A stretch of DNA of 64,000 bases from Anthracocystis setariae (GCA_928724745.1 CAKMXJ010000003.1:186001-250000), one strand, 5' to 3'; positions 38,153 through 48,908 are shown, counted from the first letter of the stretch. The notes: generated from the sequence alone by a model not told the origin. Made by a program: numbers and translations.

Positions 38153-39517
38153 TTAAACAGTGATACCAGATGCCTCGTGTGCTGCCACCGCCGCCGCAGC
38201 AGTAGCAGTAGCAGTAGCAGTCTGCAAGCTCTCGGCTCTCCTCTCGGCCTGAATCGCTTTATCGATCGTGTCTTCCAACTCTGCCCTCCGCATGGCGTTC
38301 TTCCTCTCAAATCCCTGAATGAGCAATCGTACGCTTTCAATCGACGCCAGCAACACATTCGCATCCATTCCGGCTGGCAGTCCCACGATATTGGATCTCG
38401 ACGGTGGTACGACGTTTGCTTCCGCCGATGTTGCGAGTTGATCGCCGTCCGCCTGTGCATTCGATTCGTCTCGGTTGGCAAACGATGAGACGAGTACCTT
38501 GCTTGGGCTAGATGCTGGTGTCTGCAATCTAGCGATAGTGGGGATCACCATATCCTCCTTGTTGATCGCTGCCGATCCCTTGCTCGGACTCGATGCGCCG
38601 GGACAGAAGGGGTTGATGCTCGCATCCATTCCAAGTGCTGGCGTAAACTTGGCCCGGTTCGCTGCGCTTGGACTGCCCGCATTGGCCGCGCTCAACATTC
38701 TCGCCACCGCACTGAGGCTCTCCTTTTCGGGACTACCCGTGCAATCCTTGGCCGCTGATGTTGTGCCGGATCCCGAAGAGCCAAAGACCACCGTTTCCCA
38801 GTCCTCCGCACCATACTGGCTCGCGAGGAAGTCCGACATGACCTTGACTTTCCTCCTGAGCGCCTCCACTTCCAGCGTCTTGTCCTCGTTATCCCTCTGC
38901 AGGCCTTTCAGGATCATTTCTTGCGAAAGGAATTCGCGTTCGAGCTTGACCGCCGCTGCTCGCGTCAGACCTTTCTCGGGACCGTTCTGCGATGCAGCAG
39001 AGCCACCTTTGGATGCGAGTTTCGATCGATCTTTCTCAGCTTGGAGATCACGTTGGACTTGGGACAGTGTCTTTTCGAGGTCCAAGATTCGTTGGTTCTT
39101 GAGCTGGACCGTATCCATAAGCTCATCCACCTGAGCCCAAGCGGCTTGCTCACCGTTCTCATCGCCATCTTCTAGTTGCTCTGCTTCTTGGTCTTCAGCA
39201 GCGTCGTTGGCATAGCTGCCGGTCTGTACAGGCTCATCGTCTTGACAAGTGTCGTGATTGTCTTCTTCTTCTTCTTCTTCTTCTTCTACCTCCTCCTCAA
39301 TATGCTTTTCGAGCGCACCATTCGCGGTCAGAGGAGAGATACTGTCGGGATTGAGAGATGTGCGGCGAGAGTTGGATCTAGATGTCGATGTAGATGTCGA
39401 TGTAGATGGTGCAAGGTGAGAAGCGACATCTGTGGAAGGGAGTACGGAGCTCCTGCGATGAATTCGTTTAAGCAATTGCCTACGTGGTGTCTCGGGTGGA
39501 AGCTTAGATGTGTCCAT
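38153..39517 (-). CDS. Coiled-coil protein of unknown function
   Basis: The 454-residue product is not assigned to a family. It has a basic N-terminus (PRRQLLKRIHRRSS), a Ser/Thr repeat block, a Glu/Asp run (about residues 75-90) and a heptad-like coiled coil from about 127 to 232 (QVDELMDTVQLKNQRILDLE, then KLEREFLSQEMILKGLQRDN). DFLASQYGAEDWETVVFGSS follows, then a Ser/Pro/Ala-rich tail with a short helix and an Ala run. The coil and the ASQYGAEDWETVVF block look like the functional core. Start is the first ATG (39517). Confidence 0.65.
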   Translation of the reverse strand: MDTSKLPPETPRRQLLKRIHRRSSVLPSTDVASHLAPSTSTSTSTSRSNSRRTSLNPDSISPLTANGALEKHIEEEVEEEEEEEEDNHDTCQDDEPVQTGSYANDAAEDQEAEQLEDGDENGEQAAWAQVDELMDTVQLKNQRILDLEKTLSQVQRDLQAEKDRSKLASKGGSAASQNGPEKGLTRAAAVKLEREFLSQEMILKGLQRDNEDKTLEVEALRRKVKVMSDFLASQYGAEDWETVVFGSSGSGTTSAAKDCTGSPEKESLSAVARMLSAANAGSPSAANRAKFTPALGMDASINPFCPGASSPSKGSAAINKEDMVIPTIARLQTPASSPSKVLVSSFANRDESNAQADGDQLATSAEANVVPPSRSNIVGLPAGMDANVLLASIESVRLLIQGFERKNAMRRAELEDTIDKAIQAERRAESLQTATATATAAAAVAAHEASGITV

Positions 39518-40036
39518 GGTGTTGCGTATTGTATCAGTGTGGAAGTGCGGATTGTGGTGATGGCAATCTAGTAAGATGGTGGTCAATAGAGAAGCAAGGT
39601 CGGCTGCAGGTCCAAGTGTTGTTCTCCGCTCGCTTCGCTCAGCTCAGCTCAGCTCAGCTCAGCTCAGGGTGCCAAAAGTAACACACACACTTACACACAC
39701 AAAAAAAAGATAAGAAAAATAATTAATTAAATAATGCCTGATTTCTGGAGGTTCTGCAGTGTGCTGCTGCAAAAGTTATGGAATAATTAGGATTTAATTT
39801 AGCCACGACGCGCACGACGCGGAACAGAAATTGGCTTTTGTGCGTTGGCAGCACAGTGTCGCTGAGCGTCGCTGAGTGCCAACGCCAAAGAATGCAAGAA
39901 CGTACGTCGTCACGTGGAGTATTGACTTTGACCAATAGCAAGGGTCCCAGTCCCAGTCCGAGTCTTCTTCCTCCACCCTTTGTACTCCCATCCTCTCGGT
40001 TGCTCATCGCTCTGTTCGTCCTCCTACATTCATGCC
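39518..40036. other. Divergent promoter region coiled-coil / BRE2
   Basis: The 519-base gap holds a pentamer repeat (AGCTC units) near 39638-39667 and short AT-rich stretches (39715-39735). No gene is supported. Confidence 0.5.
39638..39667 (+). repeat. Pentanucleotide microsatellite (CAGCT)n
   Basis: About six tandem copies of AGCTC/CAGCT in the promoter gap upstream of the coiled-coil gene and BRE2. Confidence 0.9.
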
Positions 40037-42337
40037 ATGGATGTAGACAGCCTTCCACATGGAGGCAGTCCGAGCGGAAGCGATGTTCCTGACAATACCA
40101 ACAACGCACACAAGAGAAAGTATCAGGACTTGATGCACCTTGACACCCCTGTTTCCTCGTCACCATCTGCCCAGCCATCTTCACCGCTCCAGCCACCACC
40201 CTCCTCACCTCCACATACAGACCGCTCAGAATCATCCACACCTGCACCTACATATACTTCTGAAGCGCAGAAGGTCTATATCGCCCGCACAGCACCACAT
40301 CTCCTCGGTCGAAACCCAACACCTTCTAGCTCAAGAACACCATCGGCACCTCCATCCGGTAGGTCCAGCCCTACATCAGATGATGGCAGAGCAACCCCTG
40401 ATGCCGGCACCTCTACACCAACTCGAACCAATGAGTCGCATCATACGCTCCCAGACGGCTACCGTGGGCCAGCGCTACGCAAGAACGATGCAGAAGACTT
40501 TGCACCGCTCCCGTCCCTGGTCCCTGCTACCGGTTCCACAACGCTCTACAACACGCTACACTTTGCAGTCAATCGCAATGGATGGAGGTATACTGCCGCT
40601 GGTCCTGCCAGTCAAGCTCTTCCGCTGACTCTGTTCAAAACGCTAGAAACTCGTCCGGCAAACGTGCATTGGTGCTGGTCGGACCGCTCACAGTTCACCC
40701 ACATCTCGGCGAACGCTGACATCATCTCTACCGACAAGGGCTTTCGCAGCGCAAGAACCAACATCGGTGTGCGTCAAGGAGAGTGGTATGCAGAAATCCA
40801 GATCCTCCCTCCCGAAACCCTCACTCCGGGTGTCAGCTCGCCTGGCCCGTTGCCCGCGCCCATGAGGGACGGTCCGCATATACGACTGGGTTGGGGCAGG
40901 AGGGAGGCACCTCTCAACGCGCCGGTCGGCTTCGATGGGTATTCTTACGGCTTCAGAGATAAGACGGGCGACAGGGTCACTCTGTCCCGCCCACTGCCGT
41001 ACGGCAAACCGTTCAAAGCGGGCGACGTTGTGGGCATGTACATCAAGCTCCCGCCTCTCACTTCACCCACAGACGAAAACGATCCGGCCAACATCAAGCG
41101 CGAGAGGATCCCGATCCGCTACAGAGGCCAGCTGTACTTTGAGAGTCTCGAATACCCACGAACGCGAGAGATGGAGCAGCTGATGGAACGAAGTCGCAAA
41201 GCGAACAGCATCGAGGAGGCGCTCAAGGGCATCGAAGGTACCGGGGTGTTCGAACCCCATGATCCATCGCAGGATTCCAACTTGAATGGCGATCATACAA
41301 ATGGCGGCAATGGTGCCTCCACCGCCACCACTGGCGGCGGAGGCTCAGCCAAGGTCAAGAACCGTAAAACGCCGGCATCGAAAGAAAAACCGTCCGGTCC
41401 CACCACCGCCTCGCTCCGAGCCATCCCCAGACTCGCCGGTTCCAAGATCGGCTTTTTGGTCAACGGCGAACCTCAAGGCATCGCGTTCCGAGATCTCTTC
41501 GACTTCCGGCCACTCAGAGTCAAAGGGTTTTCCAACCTCAGACCGAGTCCGAACAAGACCGTCCCTTCACGTCCGGCCAAGCACAACGCGACGGCGAGGG
41601 CTAAAGGCGAGACGGGTGAGCCGGTGATCAATGTCAAGGCGCGCGAAAACGTCTTTGACGATGGCGCTTTGGGTTACTTTGCGTTTGTCTCGTCGTACGG
41701 CGGAGCGAGGGCCAAGCTGATTACCGGCGAGGAAGGGTTTATGTTCCCGCCTCCTGAGGATATCGAAGCTGCGCTCGAAGCGGTGTCTTCCTCCTCTTCC
41801 AGCGTAGGGCGAGGAAGCGGCGGGGCTGGGGTGAGGCGGTGGAAGCCGTTGAGCGACAGGTTCGAAGAGCACCTGGCGGAGATGTGGGAATATGACTTGG
41901 CGGACGAGCGGAAGGCTCAGGAGCGGGCGAAGAAGGAGGCGGAGGATAGGGCTAGGAAGAATGCAGCGGCCAAGGAGAGGTATGCTGCAGCCAAGAGGAA
42001 GCATGCAGCTGCTTTGGCGAGGAATGCCACGGATAGTCCGAGGACTGGTACGCCGGTGGATGGAGAGTCGGAGATGCACGCAGTGGAGGAAGGGCAAGGG
42101 CAGGAGAGCGATCGGACCATCGTCAAGATGGAAGAAGGTGAAGAGCCCGAGAGGGAGGAGGAGGAGGATGGGGACGGGGAGGGGGGTTGGGATCGGGATC
42201 TCACGCCGGTTCAGACTTCTCCCCCAGCATTGGCAGGAATACACACCCCGCCATTGCCAGAGAACGACGAGGGGCACAGTCGAGAGATGGAGCAAGCCGA
42301 ACTGAATGTAGATGTGGATATGCACGACGCGGAGTAG
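40037..42337 (+). CDS. BRE2: COMPASS subunit Bre2/Ash2 (SPRY domain)
   Basis: The 766-residue product has a SPRY/B30.2 region with Bre2/Ash2 signatures: NRNGWRYTAAGPA (about residue 178), DKGFRSARTNIGVRQGEWYAEIQI, HIRLGWGRREAPLNAPVGFDGYSYGFRD (about 281-308), PFKAGDVVGMYIKLPPL, and later SKIGFLVNGEPQGIAFRDLFDF and LGYFAFVSSYGGARAKL. Bre2/Ash2 stimulates histone H3K4 methylation by Set1 within COMPASS. The N-terminal 150 residues are Ser/Pro-rich and disordered. A charged Arg/Lys/Glu C-terminal region (RKAQERAKKEAEDR...) probably forms a long helix; a Gly/Ala insert precedes the second SPRY half. The start at 40037 is the first ATG. Confidence 0.88.
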   Translation: MDVDSLPHGGSPSGSDVPDNTNNAHKRKYQDLMHLDTPVSSSPSAQPSSPLQPPPSSPPHTDRSESSTPAPTYTSEAQKVYIARTAPHLLGRNPTPSSSRTPSAPPSGRSSPTSDDGRATPDAGTSTPTRTNESHHTLPDGYRGPALRKNDAEDFAPLPSLVPATGSTTLYNTLHFAVNRNGWRYTAAGPASQALPLTLFKTLETRPANVHWCWSDRSQFTHISANADIISTDKGFRSARTNIGVRQGEWYAEIQILPPETLTPGVSSPGPLPAPMRDGPHIRLGWGRREAPLNAPVGFDGYSYGFRDKTGDRVTLSRPLPYGKPFKAGDVVGMYIKLPPLTSPTDENDPANIKRERIPIRYRGQLYFESLEYPRTREMEQLMERSRKANSIEEALKGIEGTGVFEPHDPSQDSNLNGDHTNGGNGASTATTGGGGSAKVKNRKTPASKEKPSGPTTASLRAIPRLAGSKIGFLVNGEPQGIAFRDLFDFRPLRVKGFSNLRPSPNKTVPSRPAKHNATARAKGETGEPVINVKARENVFDDGALGYFAFVSSYGGARAKLITGEEGFMFPPPEDIEAALEAVSSSSSSVGRGSGGAGVRRWKPLSDRFEEHLAEMWEYDLADERKAQERAKKEAEDRARKNAAAKERYAAAKRKHAAALARNATDSPRTGTPVDGESEMHAVEEGQGQESDRTIVKMEEGEEPEREEEEDGDGEGGWDRDLTPVQTSPPALAGIHTPPLPENDEGHSREMEQAELNVDVDMHDAE

Positions 42338-42712
42338 TCGGCTGATTTGGATTATGATTGTACTCAAACTCGCCCCGTCCCCATGGAAACATGATACGTG
42401 CTGACTGCATACAGATGTCTGGGGGTTGAGTGCAAGTGGAAGATTCGGATTCTGAATCGCGACTGAGTTGGCGTGAAACAAGATGCGAGGGGGTTGCGGA
42501 GAGTTTCTCGAGGCGCAAGCCGTAGTTTTGGGTCAGGGCCGAGAATGGAGTGGGCTAGCATTAGGAGCGATAGCGGATAATCTCGGGGATCGTCATGATG
42601 GCTGTGCGATAAGGGAGCGATTGTTACCGCTCTGAGTTGTGTCGCTGCCCTCGGGTCGCCTCCGCTCCTCGCTGCGAAAGTGGTGTTATCATGTTAACAT
42701 GCCATAACAACT
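42338..42712. other. Convergent gap BRE2 / two-exon hypothetical gene
   Basis: The 375-base region between two convergent stops shows nothing recognisable. Confidence 0.4.
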
Positions 42713-43385
42713 TCAGGTGTTGGCGAATGAGTTGTTGAAGAACGACTTGTACTGTTTGGTAAGTTTCCTCGCATACGAATGGTCTTCCATCGACGACGAG
42801 GTGGAGGAAGGTGTTGTTGAGGTCACACTGCTTGAGAGTGTTTCGAACGACTCTCTATCTGTCATGGCAAACGAAAGAACGATGAAAAGGTCAGTCCGAC
42901 ATGTCTCTCCTTCCCTCTCTGTGGGCGTTCAACTAACCCTCGCTCTGCGAAGCGGCGAGGAGGAAGTCGTGCACACTGTTTCCCCTGGGTGTGGTTCTGG
43001 AACGGGACGAGCGCGGTTGAAACATACTCTGAGCGGTTTCGAGCTGTACCTTGACGGTGCTGGCGGTGGAAGAGTCCATAAACGCTGGTTGGGCGGGGAC
43101 CATGGTGACGACTTGCTTTTTGGCTTTGGGTGGGGGCAGGAAGTGCGAGGCCGAGAACGAAGGACCTCCACCGAGCGTCTTGAGACCCGTGAATTCGGCT
43201 TGGTAGGGTTCCGTGTAGTATTTGGCTTTTCGCCTGGTGGATTCGGTGGTGGGAGTGACGAGGGTGGTCTCGGAGGTGTTGGCGTTCGAGGTTAAGGCCG
43301 AGGTCTTGTTCTTGCGGGAGAAGGTGAGCATTTTGAAAGCGGTCGAGTTGGTGGTGGTGCGGGTGAGCGTGGGGGTTTGGGGCAT
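42713..43385 (-). CDS. Two-exon low-complexity protein of unknown function
   Basis: Exons are 43385..42938 and 42858..42713; intron 42859..42937 is 79 nt with donor GTTAGT and acceptor ACAG. The join keeps one frame and extends the protein to 197 residues, ending QYKSFFNNSFANT. Exon 1 is Thr/Ser/Asn-rich, with RRKAKYYTEPYQAEFTGLKT, GPSFSASHFLPPPKAKKQVV and PRGNSVHDFLLAASQSE as the more structured segments. Exon 2 continues with Ser/Thr repeats and SYARKLTKQYKSFF. No family is recognised. The frame-true splice and the sensible C-terminus support a real gene; start is the first ATG. Confidence 0.6.
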
Positions 43386-45387
43386 ACGAGTGCTAGAAGT
43401 GTTGGTAGTTGTGGTAGTGGAAGTCACGTTGAATGGTTGTTCTGTATGAGGTTGTACGTGTGATTGTGTGTGAGTATGTGTGTTGCTGGGGAAGGGACGA
43501 TGACTTTGGCGGACCAAGGGGGGACTTTATATTTCTCTCTAAGAGGCAAAGTCAACTGAGCTTTAGAAGGACTCTCGGGGCATCGTGATGCTGTCATCGG
43601 ATCAGAACACACTGTGAAGCTACTGGACTGACGAGCAAGTTACAGCTTGCCCGCACGCATATCAGCAGTCGGGTCATCGTCCAAGTCCTTTCGGCAAGCT
43701 CACAGCCCCACTCTTCGACTCAGAGAGAACTGAGTCAATGTGGCTTGTCACAAGTCACTGCCATCATCTTTGCAGCCAAGTATCCCAATACAATGCAATG
43801 ATGGAGCGGGAGTGGGGACACGGGTGGAATTCAAAATTGGATAGCTGTCAAACGCTGGACTGCGCAGTATGCTACACCCGCGGAGATGCCGAGTTGGCCA
43901 CTACAGTCCGCCATGCAAGGCACGTTTTCTCATCAGAGTGTGGACGCGCTCAGCTTGCCTGCCGATCCCAAGCGTGGATTCGGTGCTGCGCTTTCTATCA
44001 GGTTTCATCCTCGCTTTTTTTCTTTTTCTTTTTGGTAGCCGAGAGGGTACACTAACTAGAAGCAATAATAATACTGTAATGTTGTTCCCAACGGAAAGTG
44101 ACACGCAGCATACCAATATTCTGTTTCACTGGGCGTGGCTGTGATGGTGGTCTTTGAAAGACACCGAATCTATCGGAAGTAGGGGTACAGTTCAGTACTT
44201 TGCGGCTATCTCGTGCTGAGGCCTGCCAAGACCGTCAGTTTGGTCGTCTGTCAGAAGGTGATGGAGAGGAATTCAACTTCGGGAGCACTGAGCAGACTGC
44301 GATCAAGGCACACCGAAGTGTCCAAGAGAGGCGGTTGGTGTGGAATTGAGCTCCGTGGAAAGGGTCAAAGGTTGAAACTGTACTGTACCGTACTGCATGA
44401 AGCACCTTAGTTTTACTTTTTCTTTTCTGTTTCATGGTGAATTTGGATATGCTCTTCCAGTCCACACTTGAGCACCAAACTTGGCTTGCACGCCGGACGT
44501 GGCGATCATCATAACTGTACTGAGCACCGCCTCGCTCGCATCTGTACATCTTACTGTCACCGAGCCCCATGCTGAGCTTCTTATCTCGAGCGATCCTCAG
44601 CAAGGTCAGACGACTACCCCGGAAGGGCCTCCTTCACCTTGCTTGTTGCTGACCTTTTACAGCTCGTTTGTGAACCTGCACTTGACTTGACCAAAGGATC
44701 ACACCGAGGTTGTCAAGCTGAGCTGTGTTCTTACCGTCCTTTCATGTAGCATTGCCGTGTGATGACCGCCTTTGCCAGTCGCTCTGATCTTAAGTACAGT
44801 ACCAAGCGCACGGATGTGAGGTGAATCATTCAGATTGGGTTGCCGTTACGACCGATCCTCACACCAAAGCATGTTCGGTGACGAAGCGTACGAATGGAGA
44901 GGTTCCCAATGAAGCATGGAGGAATAGCCGAGTGCGAGTCAAGGCAGAAGAGTCACAACACTCGACCCATGTCGCATACAGTTACTGTGTTAATAACTCG
45001 ATCATATTGCTTCCATGACTCGACAGGGACAATGATGTGTTTCAGGAACGCGTTTCAGAACCCGCCCGCCCACCTCGGCTTCGCACACAAGAAATGGTTC
45101 GGCAAACGTTACCAGCACACAACCATACAACGCATCGAGAAAGTCGTTCCGTTGGAAATCGTACAGTGACCTTTCAGATCCAACTCAACCCAGTTACCAC
45201 AGAGTAGCTGCCCTACATCCGAGGTTAGAGCCATTCCGTTCGAATATTGGAATGCCGGATTAGTCCTAGAAGACGTCTCGCGGATGGTGTCAATCTGGCT
45301 TGGCCGCTGTGCATTCAATTGAGCTTTACAGCAGGAGAAAAGTTAATTGAATTATATTCGCAACCTCACCCATTGCGTGTACCCCTA
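43386..45387. other. Gene-poor 2 kb region before tRNA-Tyr
   Basis: No coding region can be supported on either strand over 2 kb. Open frames are short, without recognisable motifs. T/C-rich patches lie near 44009-44035 and a GTACTGTACC-type patch near 44380-44396. It may hold degraded or regulatory sequence. Confidence 0.5.
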
Positions 45388-45494
45388 CCGGACATAGCTC
45401 AGTTGGAAGTAGCGATGGTTTGTAATTGGAAAACCCTAATCCGGTATTAACGGAAAAGCACCATAGGTCGCCGGTTCGATTCCGGCTGTCCGGA
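45388..45494 (+). tRNA. tRNA-Tyr (anticodon GTA) with intron
   Basis: Acceptor CCGGACA pairs with TGTCCGG (C1-G72 is the eukaryotic Tyr identity pair), discriminator A. D-arm GCTCAGTTGG, anticodon stem ATGGT pairing with ACCAT, loop TTGTAA, so anticodon GTA. An intron of about 33 nt sits one base after the anticodon. T-arm GCCGG-TTCGATT-CCGGC pairs perfectly. The D stem has one mismatch at its last pair. A T run a few bases downstream acts as Pol III terminator. Confidence 0.93.
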
Positions 45495-45697
45495 AGCTTC
45501 TTTTTTTCCCCTCTCCCTCCTCGCTCGCTCAACCTTCTTTCTTGAGTTAGTCGTATTGGCTGGATGTAAAAAGACTACCCATGAAGTTGAGGAGGACGGG
45601 AGACAAGAAAAAGGAAACGGATACCAACAGATGTGATTGCGTACAAATACAAAGATGCGACCGAAGCAAAGGAACTGTATCTAGCGAGCCTCACTCT

Positions 45698-47287
45698 CTA
45701 AACTTGCAGCTGAGCCTTCTTGGCCTTCTTAGCGGCCCTCCTCTCTGCCTTCTCTCTCGCCAGCTTCTTTTCGTAATTCCTCTGCTGCCTCTCGCCAAAT
45801 TTTTCGTCATGCAATGCCATTGTCGCTACCCTCTTAGCTGTTGCGACGGTATTCAACCTTTCCAAAATCTTATCTTCATCCTCGAGCCCTTCCAACTGGG
45901 AAAGTTTGATTCCGATCTTGTCTTCGATGGCATGAACCACATCAATGTCCCTTTCGGTGATGAACGAAACGGCAAAACCTTTCTTGCCGTTACGGGCGGT
46001 ACGACCTACGCGATGAACGTAGTCCTGCCAGGCTGACGGCAGATCCCAATTGATGACGAGTTCGACGTCGGGAATGTCGAGACCTCGCGAACCCACATCG
46101 GTGGCGATGAGAACGGGAACACGTTGCGCGCGGAACGTCTGCAGATTCTCACTCCTCTCGCTTTGTTTCAGATGCGAGTGGAGCGAGACGTTGGGAATGC
46201 CCAATTCGGTCAGCATGCCAGACAGTGTGGCTGCGGTTCTGCATCTCGCGGTGAAGATGATAGTGGCGGGCAGAAATAGTTGTGCGTCTTCCTCTGCGTC
46301 GGTTTCCGAATCGGATCCATGGTGCGCGCGAGGTCGTTTGCCCTTCTTGCGCTCGTTCTCAGCCTTGCGTTCCCTCTCTGCTTGACGTTTGGCTTTGAGT
46401 TTGTGCACGCGTTCCGAGGAAGGCTTGATGGGTGGATGACGCATGATGTGGTACAGGTAGGGTTCACGAATGTGCGAGGGCACAAACACGTATCGTTGCT
46501 CCAGTGTTTCAGGCGTCTTGGTATCCATCTCGATCTTGCAGACCATCGGTGCAGGCTTCCCCTCGGGTCTTTTCTCCTTGGCAAACGCCTCAACTTCCGG
46601 AGTAAGGGTCGCAGTGAAGAGCAGCGTTTGGAGCGTCGTGTTCGACGGAAGCACCGAGTAAAGATACTCGAGCTCGGGCTTGAAAGTGTCGGTCAACAAC
46701 CTATCCGCCTCGTCGAAGACGAGAAATTTGCATCGTCTCAATCCCCATTCTTGACCGCCTCCGCTTCGAAGATGATCTACCAGACGACCGGGTGTAGCGA
46801 CAATGACGTGAGGTCGCATGTTGGCGAGTTCGGACGCCTGCTTCATCATATCCATTCCACCGAGTACTAGAGCACAGCGGAGACCCATGCGAGCACCTTC
46901 TCCTACTGCGACGAACTGCTCGTGAAGCTGTACACCGAGCTCCCTGGTAGGAGTGAGGACAACAGCGTAGCCACCGACCATGTCCTTGATGAGATGGTTG
47001 AGGATGGGGAGCGCGAAACATAGCGTTTTGCCCGAGCCCGTCTGCGCACCGCCAACAAGGTCACGGCCTTGAAGCACGGATGGGATGGTTAAACTTTGGA
47101 TTGGTGTGGGGACTTTGATCTGGAGGGAGGCTAGACTGCGGATGAGCATTGGAGAGATACCGATGGATGAGAAGGAGGTGTGCTTGGGAGGGTCGGAGGC
47201 GGATTTGGCGATCTCCTCAACATCCTGGAAAGAAGATTTGGATAGCGCGGGAGGCTGCGCCTTCGAAGTTGAGGCTACTGGCGGCAT
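45698..47287 (-). CDS. DBP8: DEAD-box RNA helicase Dbp8
   Basis: The 529-residue product has the DEAD-box motif series: Q motif region FSSIGISPMLIRSL with PTPIQSLTIP, motif I AQTGSGKT (81-88), PTRELGVQ, TPGRLVDHL, motif II DEAD in LVFDEADRLL, motif III in FTATLTPE, and C-terminal motifs IATDVGSRGLDIPDVELVINWD and HRVGRTARNGKKG. The overall plan, including the basic C-terminal tail, matches Dbp8/DDX49, an 18S rRNA processing factor in the nucleolus. An insert rich in Lys, Arg and Glu (about residues 315-350, KRQAERERKAENERKK) splits the helicase core between RecA lobes. Other DEAD-box members (for example Rrp3 or Dbp4) fit less well. Confidence 0.85.
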   Translation of the reverse strand: MPPVASTSKAQPPALSKSSFQDVEEIAKSASDPPKHTSFSSIGISPMLIRSLASLQIKVPTPIQSLTIPSVLQGRDLVGGAQTGSGKTLCFALPILNHLIKDMVGGYAVVLTPTRELGVQLHEQFVAVGEGARMGLRCALVLGGMDMMKQASELANMRPHVIVATPGRLVDHLRSGGGQEWGLRRCKFLVFDEADRLLTDTFKPELEYLYSVLPSNTTLQTLLFTATLTPEVEAFAKEKRPEGKPAPMVCKIEMDTKTPETLEQRYVFVPSHIREPYLYHIMRHPPIKPSSERVHKLKAKRQAERERKAENERKKGKRPRAHHGSDSETDAEEDAQLFLPATIIFTARCRTAATLSGMLTELGIPNVSLHSHLKQSERSENLQTFRAQRVPVLIATDVGSRGLDIPDVELVINWDLPSAWQDYVHRVGRTARNGKKGFAVSFITERDIDVVHAIEDKIGIKLSQLEGLEDEDKILERLNTVATAKRVATMALHDEKFGERQQRNYEKKLAREKAERRAAKKAKKAQLQV

Positions 47288-47575
47288 GATGAGTTGCTCT
47301 GGTATGAGTGATGAGCCGAGGATGAAAGAGGACGAGATGATGGTCCAATCAAGGCAAGAACAGGGTTCAACTGGAAATCATATGAATTTTCGGCGAGAAA
47401 AAACCTACAAAAATGGCGTTGCAGATTTCGGAATTCGGGACCATCATCTCCTCCACTCCACACAAAGCCGGCACTCGAGACAAAACTAAGACAGCATCCT
47501 GAGACCTTTCACACATTGGTCCATTCCTTTGGTGATCTGCATGTTACGGTACTACTTGCTACCAAGGATGCGGAA
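47288..47575. other. Divergent gap DBP8 / SVP26
   Basis: The 288-base gap has no feature beyond promoters. Confidence 0.4.
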
Positions 47576-48196
47576 ATGCTGCTCAATGTCTTGACGTACG
47601 TCTTTGTTGCGGCCGTCGGTGTGACTGCGCTCACCTGCCTGGCACTGGGCCTTCTCTCGCTCTCGCAACACATTGAATCTCATGCTGCTCGAGCACGAAG
47701 AACCGGACTTCGCGCACTCTACACCATCACTATCCTTCAGATGCTGATGATTGTCATGCAAGACATACCCCTCGATCCTCTGCTACCCAACCTGGTTGCT
47801 GCGCCTCTACATTACCTAGCACTCTCCCGACCCAGCTGGCCGTTTACCTCGTCTGGCAACGCACTGTTCAGCGCCGCATCGCTCGTCATCCTGCCGTTGA
47901 TATCACACGTATGGCTCGTTCGACATCACTCGGTAACTTTGCACGCCTGGTACCAGCACCGACACGATACGCTCCATCGACCCAGGCTGCCCGGGGGTAG
48001 ACTGGATTGGGACGTCAGCAGCACCGAGGCGCCAAACTCTCGAGAGATGACGAATCTCGACGTATGCGCTGTTCTCGCAGTGTGTGTATGGTTGATACCT
48101 GTATTCAGGCTGCTAGGGAGAGTTGCGGCTGCGGAGTGGGGCAGTGGTGGAATAGCGAATAATGGTGAGAGATCCGACAAAGTTGATATGCGATAA
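47576..48196 (+). CDS. SVP26: Svp26/TEX261-like ER cargo receptor
   Basis: The 206-residue product has the Svp26/TEX261 layout: an N-terminal hydrophobic segment (LTYVFVAAVGVTALTCLALG), then LSQHIESHAARARRTGLRAL matching the family's short loop, a second hydrophobic segment (LYTITILQMLMIVMQDIPLD) and a third (SAASLVILPLISHVWLVRHH), ending with a NLDVCAVLAVCVWLIPVFRL segment. Svp26 is a multi-pass ER/Golgi membrane protein that helps load mannosyltransferases into COPII vesicles. The start at 47576 is the first ATG; the frame is open further upstream without an ATG. A GTGAGA at the 3' end could be a splice donor to a further exon, unsupported. Confidence 0.78.
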   Translation: MLLNVLTYVFVAAVGVTALTCLALGLLSLSQHIESHAARARRTGLRALYTITILQMLMIVMQDIPLDPLLPNLVAAPLHYLALSRPSWPFTSSGNALFSAASLVILPLISHVWLVRHHSVTLHAWYQHRHDTLHRPRLPGGRLDWDVSSTEAPNSREMTNLDVCAVLAVCVWLIPVFRLLGRVAAAEWGSGGIANNGERSDKVDMR

Positions 48197-48773
48197 GGTG
48201 TATGCTACACAGTATGGACAGCAAGCCGCTAGGAACGCTGTAAGCGCGATTGGCGAATACAGCGGCCAATGGTCTGTTTCCCGCCATTGCGTTAATCGCT
48301 CTAACAACACCGTATCTTGCAATTTGCGAGAAGATGTTACAGCGTCGAGTGATAAGAAAAGTCAAGGCACCAACCGCAAAAGGACAAGTGAAAGTTTCGG
48401 ACTGCATCGGCCGTAAACATTTTAAAATTACTTCTGTAATATAGTTACAATCTTACAAATCGTTAATTTTCGACATTGCGAACCTGCGTTCTGCTCTGAC
48501 ACGCAGTCACGTTGGTTTCGTGCACCGGACAAAGCATGGTCCTATCCAGCCGCCAGAAGCGCAACAAACCTTGATGAACGCAACAAGCAGCAAGATTGTG
48601 CTGACTCGATGGTTCCCGACAGCGTAGGCAGTGGAAGCGGGTTTAGTATGTGAGATGCTCAAGCGGGCGACTCGGGTTTGCTGTAACAAGATGTCGGAAG
48701 TGTTCGCAAAGCCATCCCACATCTCACATCTCACATGCCACATGCCACATCCCACTTGCCAATTCCTGCAATA

Positions 48774-48803
48774 CAGTGCAGTGCAGTGCAGTGCAGTGCA
48801 GTA
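48774..48803 (+). repeat. Pentanucleotide microsatellite (CAGTG)n
   Basis: About six tandem copies of CAGTG, the same unit as part of the repeat at 21189. Confidence 0.9.
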
Positions 48804-48868
48804 CTGTAGTGAGTGTTGGACGACCGGTAGTGTAGTTGATGCGAAATCGGTAACACAAGAGACGCGCG

Positions 48869-48908
48869 GTGGAAGCAGAAGCGGAAGCAGAAGCGGAAGC
48901 AGAAGCGG
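48869..48908 (+). repeat. 12-base tandem repeat (AGAAGCGGAAGC type)
   Basis: About three copies of a 12-base unit, itself two related hexamers, upstream of the GCDH promoter. Confidence 0.8.

Noticed and set aside
43386..45387. Protein-coding gene in the 2 kb gap before tRNA-Tyr
   Set aside because: The longest frames (about 70-120 residues) have no motif, no shared intron signals and conflicting strands.
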